Shown here: piece after piece, positions 61,693 to 64,000 of the stretch | Position numbering within the stretch: the stretch's first letter is position 1 | How the letters are laid out: every line of letters starts with the position of its first letter | The notes under the pieces: generated by a model | Told to the model about the DNA's origin: nothing | Database searches by the model: none | Seen by the model: only the letters and a program-made list of their open reading frames with translations | Assembly (NCBI GenBank): GCA_013398615.1 | Contig: VZSR01003805.1 | Location: 2,248,638-2,312,637, forward strand | Length of the DNA stretch: 64,000 bases | Source of the DNA: Brachypodius melanocephalos | Lineage: Eukaryota; Chordata; Aves; Passeriformes; Pycnonotidae | Reading direction: 5' to 3' | Position numbers and translations under genes: made by a program

Positions 61693-64000
61693 GTAATAGG
61701 ACCTGACCTTGCTCTTGTTAAGCGCTGCTGCTTTGCACTGAAAGCTGGTTTCTTCTGCCTCACTCCTAAAACACAATGTACTTGAAAAAACAACAGCCAA
61801 TATTTATAGGAAGCTCTCCTAAATTTTAATTTGAAGGAAGGCAGGGCAGCGTTATTTAGTGACTCCCAAATGCCAGCATAGGCTTAGCACAGAACCCCTG
61901 CCTCCAGCTGACGCTCACACTGACCATAATACAGATTAGAGGGTTTCCTGTAAAGAAAGTTCATCTGCTTGCATCTGCTGCTGTCCTTCAAGCTTGGTCT
62001 CTGCCATGAGATTTTATTTTGGCCATAATAACAACAAAAAATACCATATTTAATCTTTATACAGCTCCATAAATAAAGTTTAATTATGCTTCCATGCAGT
62101 GAAGACTTGCATACATCTTATAGCTATGAGATGAAGATTAAAACGTGTTTGATCAGTTATTCTGATGGCTCAGGTAGACATATCATAATAATCCTTTCTC
62201 ACTGCTGATTTTAATTTTGCTATGATAAAAAGGACATCTTCATCTTACCAGATTTCAATGTATGAAGGAGTTAATGAGGAGTTTTAGCTAGATATTTTGA
62301 CATACAAGTGGTAGGCTGCTGCAAGACAAGGTATGTGGGATGGAGGCAGACGTATTATATGGCAATATTCAAGAGATGTTCATTTAAAAAAAAAGTGTAC
62401 TTCAAAAAAAAAAAAACCAAACCAAAAAACAACAAACCCCAACTTTTTCTAACATTCAAGAAAACATGAAAATATTTTTTTTTCAATCTAATTCTTGTGT
62501 ATTTGGAGCAGCATGGTAAATTATCTTTGGTCAATCTAACTATGGAAAATGAATCCTGTATCATCTTCAGTAACTGGAAGATGGTTAAGAATAAAGTAAC
62601 TAAAATCAGCTGAAGGCAACAATTAGAATTTAGAGGACTTAATGGTAAAAAAAATTGACCTTTCAACCCAAACTATATATATATTTGTTAGTCCTTCCTT
62701 TCTCCCTCTCCTTAAAAGCCTTGGCAGGACCTCAGTCAAAATCCTGATAAATAGTCTTTCCCCCCAAAATGCTTTGAGCACTTCTATAAACCAATGAAAT
62801 AAATTTCAGTGTTCTTCAAACATAGTAACTCTCATGTTACAAAGACAGGTGTGCCTTCTCATTCTCTGCACACTTCGTTCCCCACTGATGCACATAAAGC
62901 ATAAAAAAATGTAGTAGTAGTGAGGATACTGTATTTTAAGTAAGGAGAAAAGGTAGTTGGGGATTTAAGAAAATTTCCTGAAGGAAATGTTGAGTTATCT
63001 GTATTTTCCAGTTTGGGTCTTTTTAAATCTGCTCTTTTCAATCAAAAGTTTGTGTCTAGACTATTTTGCTTCAATTTTATGCTACCCCTCAAACTTAGAC
63101 TCTGGCTTGGGTTTTCATTTTGACCATGAGGAAATCTGCAACTCTTCCGTGGTCCCTTCAGTCATCATTTTGAATCAAACTCATGATTTAGGGAGTGTCT
63201 GATTTTTAAAAATTGTTATTATTTTTTATTGGCAAGTGATTATTGGGCCCTTTTCAACTTTACCAAGAAATTTTCAAAGTGTTTTCCTGAGAAGAAATCT
63301 TCTGCATTAAAACAACAGCAGTTTTGCTTTGCATTTTGGGGTGTTATATCCTTCAAAAAGTGAAAGCATTTCTTACCATTTCCCTGTGTTTTGTCATGGC
63401 TCTGGCCCTAACCTTTCAGCCCAAATTCCTCCAAGGGCTGCTGAGTAGAAAGAGAAAAGGGAAAAGCCTTGGCCCAGGCAGAGGGTGAGCAACTCCAATG
63501 GCTGTTTCAGTGACAAGGCAATGGAAGAAGGGCTCTGCTTTATAACCCTGTTTATAAATTCAGGCAGAATTTGGCTTCTTGAATTTATTGCCACTGCGTG
63601 GCTCCCAACTCAGCCATGTGTGGTGCTCCATAGTGCCGTGTCTGTGTGCCTTGCAGTGCCTGAAAGGAGCATTGAGATTCTCAGGCGTTCACCTGCTGTA
63701 CATCACTTGGCCTTAGATATTAAAATTGGAAAATGCTAACTCAACTGCATATATTGGGATTATTTGCTAGTTCTAAGGCATTTAGTGATCTCTCCTGGGT
63801 TATCTTTATGTAATAGAGGGTTCATAAATGATTCTGACTTTGGCAAATCAAATCTTGGGGAGCCCCTCTGATTAGACACAGCTATCTGTTCATCACTCTG
63901 AATTATGTAAGAGGAGGAGAGGTAAATTAAAAATAATGGCTTATACTGCATATCCCCTTTGAGCTTTGATACTTGCATAAAAATATTATATGAATACAAT
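61693..64000 (+). other. AMDHD1: AMDHD1 intron 4 (partial, runs off the right edge)
   Basis: The interval begins at the donor AA|GTAATA. I looked for the next exon, which should begin by completing the split Lys codon and continuing the amidohydrolase domain, and did not find it. The sequence is AT-rich with A-rich patches near 62385-62445 and 62640-62660. No repeat family was recognised. Confidence 0.75.

Noticed and set aside
61693..64000. Search for AMDHD1 exon 5
   Set aside because: No plus-strand frame continuing the amidohydrolase domain after the split Lys codon was seen.

Overview
This is vertebrate nuclear DNA, most likely from a bird. It has split genes with GT-AG introns, CpG-island promoters, and several fragments of the CR1 LINE, which is the dominant interspersed repeat of birds and other sauropsids. 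Other repeats are sparse. No bacterial, viral or CRISPR-like content was seen. The species cannot be fixed from the sequence alone.

Three protein-coding genes can be supported by splice-consistent reading frames and recognised protein sequence. (1) NTN4 (netrin-4) lies on the minus strand. Only coding exons 1 (13581-13638) and 2 (9555-10084) are present. Positions 1-9554 belong to its second intron and the rest of the gene lies beyond the left edge. (2) SNRPF (Sm protein F) lies on the plus strand, is complete in four exons (51235-52626) and encodes 86 residues. (3) AMDHD1 (imidazolonepropionase) lies on the plus strand. Exons 1-4 (58658-61692) are present and the gene runs off the right edge. 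The order NTN4 - SNRPF - AMDHD1 matches the human 12q23 block, except that CCDC38, which sits between SNRPF and AMDHD1 in mammals, is not visible here.

Layout: 1-9554 NTN4 intron 2; 9555-10084 NTN4 exon 2 in a GC-rich island; 10085-13580 NTN4 intron 1; about 12.9-14.15 kb NTN4 CpG island and promoter; about 14.15-50.5 kb a gene desert with CR1 fragments, microsatellites and a few small palindromes; 50.6-51.2 kb SNRPF promoter with a CCAAT-box cluster; 51.2-52.65 kb SNRPF; 52.65-58.4 kb intergenic; 58.4-58.95 kb AMDHD1 CpG island; 58.66-64 kb the 5' half of AMDHD1.

The three genes do not form a functional unit. Netrin-4 is a secreted basement-membrane protein, SNRPF is a core spliceosomal protein, and AMDHD1 is a histidine-catabolism enzyme. 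I found no convincing previously undescribed system. The more interesting signals are regulatory or structural: a Z-DNA-prone tract beside NTN4 exon 1, a CCAAT array plus GC-rich minisatellite at SNRPF, two candidate non-coding regulatory blocks, and the apparent absence of CCDC38.
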